Assembly: GCF_011044255.1 (NCBI RefSeq)
Contig: NZ_CP049107.1
Location: 1,550,001-1,614,000 of the forward strand
Source of the DNA: Rhizorhabdus phycosphaerae
Lineage (GTDB): Bacteria; Pseudomonadota; Alphaproteobacteria; Sphingomonadales; Sphingomonadaceae
DNA: 64,000 bases
Reading direction: 5' to 3'
The translations under genes were made by a program, and so were the position numbers. Below, piece by piece: positions 63,293-64,000 of this stretch. The notes beneath the pieces were generated by a model. It worked only from the letters and a program-made list of their open reading frames with translations, had not been told where the DNA came from and did not search any database. The first letter of the stretch is position 1. The number at the start of each line of letters is the position of its first letter.

Positions 63293-63660
63293 GGGCGCGG
63301 CATCAGCCCAGCAACGACACGACCCTCATCTGCCGGAACACCCGGAAATAGAGGCTCAGGCGCCCAACATCGCCTCGGTTGTAGCGCGATCGTCATTTTT
63401 CTTCGGAAATCGACACGCAGCAGCAGCACGAACATTGGCGTGCCCATAGAAAATAGCGGCGCGGCGCATGAAGAAAGCCATGCTGCGCTGCGCTTTTGTC
63501 TGTTGCGCGGTTGAGAAAGCTTGGCTAAGCAACGTGCTGGGCTTGCTCGTCGAACCATGCCGTGGGGGATCGGTTCGCGGGCGGCAAGGGGTGCCTCCCG
63601 CTCGTGGATCACGGGAGGTTGCGCGCTGCTTGCCCGGGTAAGGTTCAACTGGAGGTTCTA
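63293..63660 (+). other. Long 5' region upstream of the RTX/S-layer-like gene
   Basis: 368 bases with no credible gene on either strand: open frames present here follow the GC bias and have no ribosome site or family. The region is less GC-rich in its middle (63380-63520). TTGAGA at about 63511 could be a -35 element but no good -10 follows. A 7-bp hairpin and the ribosome site GGAGG (63651-63655) are near its end, so it may be a long leader transcript of a highly expressed secreted protein. Confidence 0.55.
63594..63618. other. Hairpin in the leader of the RTX/S-layer-like gene
   Basis: CCTCCCG, 11-base loop CTCGTGGATCA, CGGGAGG: a perfect 7-bp stem ending 42 bases upstream of the ATG. It could stabilise the mRNA as known for S-layer transcripts, or regulate access to the ribosome site. 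The pairing is seen; the role is inferred. Confidence 0.45.
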
Positions 63661-64000
63661 ATGGCTAATTACACTTTTGAAACGATGACGTCGGCCGACG
63701 CCGCCAATTTCACATCGGCTGACACGCTCACCTTCTCGAGCAGCACGCTCACCCCGGCCGACGTCGTCGTGGCTAACAGCGGCAACGCGTTCGACATCAC
63801 CACGCTCACCGCTGGCGGCAAGTCGCTTTCCTTCCCCGGTTCGGCTCTCTCGGGCGCGAACATTCAGTTCGTCAGCTCGTTCATTGCGGGCAGCGGTGCG
63901 ACCCTCGCGGTCGGCACGAACGATGGGGATGAAGTCGGCGTCGAAACCGACAGCGACGGCTCGTTCATCTATGGCTTCGCTGGTAACGATTTCCTGGCTT
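63661..64000 (+). CDS. RTX/S-layer-like secreted calcium-binding protein, N-terminal part (3' truncated by window edge)
   Basis: The frame from ATG is open to the last base, giving 113 residues of a longer protein. It begins MANYTFETMTSADAANFTSA, is very rich in Thr, Ser, Ala and Gly with no Cys or signal peptide, and at the end shows YGFAGNDFL, the beginning of RTX-type GGxGxD nonapeptide repeats. GGAGG lies five bases upstream. Proteins with this start are common in sphingomonads and are annotated as calcium-binding or S-layer proteins. Being next to a full type I secretion set, it is the probable substrate; the secretion signal would be at the missing C-terminus. Confidence 0.8.
   Translation, partial: MANYTFETMTSADAANFTSADTLTFSSSTLTPADVVVANSGNAFDITTLTAGGKSLSFPGSALSGANIQFVSSFIAGSGATLAVGTNDGDEVGVETDSDGSFIYGFAGNDFLA

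Noticed and set aside
1-64000. tRNA genes, CRISPR arrays, insertion sequences, prophage
   Set aside because: None seen by eye: no T-loop plus acceptor pairing, no regularly spaced repeats, no transposase or integrase motifs. A dedicated scan could still reveal small remnants.

Overview
The window reads as a chromosomal segment of a high-GC alphaproteobacterium, most likely a member of the Sphingomonadales. Reasons: a TonB-dependent receptor and TonB/PiuC iron genes, an alphaproteobacterial sulfate-assimilation operon (cobA, DUF2849, cysI, DUF934, cysH), UPF0262, and an exosortase-A (XrtA/PEP-CTERM) type exopolysaccharide locus of the kind common in sphingomonads. Nearly all DNA is coding, and many neighbours overlap by ATGA or GTGA. 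No tRNA, rRNA, CRISPR array, insertion sequence or phage gene was recognised. The assignment is by inspection only.

Layout. 1-1.5 kb: 3' part of a TonB-dependent receptor. 1.6-3.6 kb: rarD, a MarR regulator and a glutathione peroxidase. 3.7-7.6 kb: the sulfate-assimilation operon. 7.6-18.9 kb: housekeeping genes (dnaB, cdd, dcd, rnr, def, recR, fmt, truA), the tonB-PiuC iron pair, a second MarR regulator and two small uncharacterised proteins. 19.0-21.2 kb: an HPr-kinase-like protein, an APH(3')-like kinase and an exported FKBP.

21.2-36.1 kb: an eleven-gene minus-strand XrtA-type exopolysaccharide locus plus a divergent acyl carrier protein. It holds the amidotransferase, glycosyltransferase, FemAB-like protein, deacetylase, ATPase, outer-membrane protein, tyrosine kinase, chain-length protein, Wza-like export protein, PLP decarboxylase and acyl-CoA ligase. 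The exosortase gene itself is not in the window. 36.1-37.5 kb: trxB and a small membrane protein.

37.5-57.4 kb: surface-polysaccharide genes. They are a dTDP-L-rhamnose operon (rfbCBDA) that ends in a cyclic-nucleotide-binding protein, two GT4-type glycosyltransferases, a KpsM/KpsE-like export pair without its ATPase, a small glycosyltransferase, methyltransferases, an 852-residue methyltransferase/glycosyltransferase-like/methyltransferase fusion and a 1432-residue TPR-RgpF-GT4-GT2 fusion. 57.6-64.0 kb: a complete type I secretion system (TolC, ABC transporter, HlyD), a sulfotransferase, and the beginning of a secreted RTX/S-layer-like protein that runs off the end.

Taken together, the right half looks like a cell-surface factory. 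It makes nucleotide rhamnose, assembles and decorates glycan chains, exports them, and secretes a calcium-binding surface protein beside them. The arrangement recalls the neighbourhood of S-layer and O-antigen genes in Caulobacter, but that parallel is inference.
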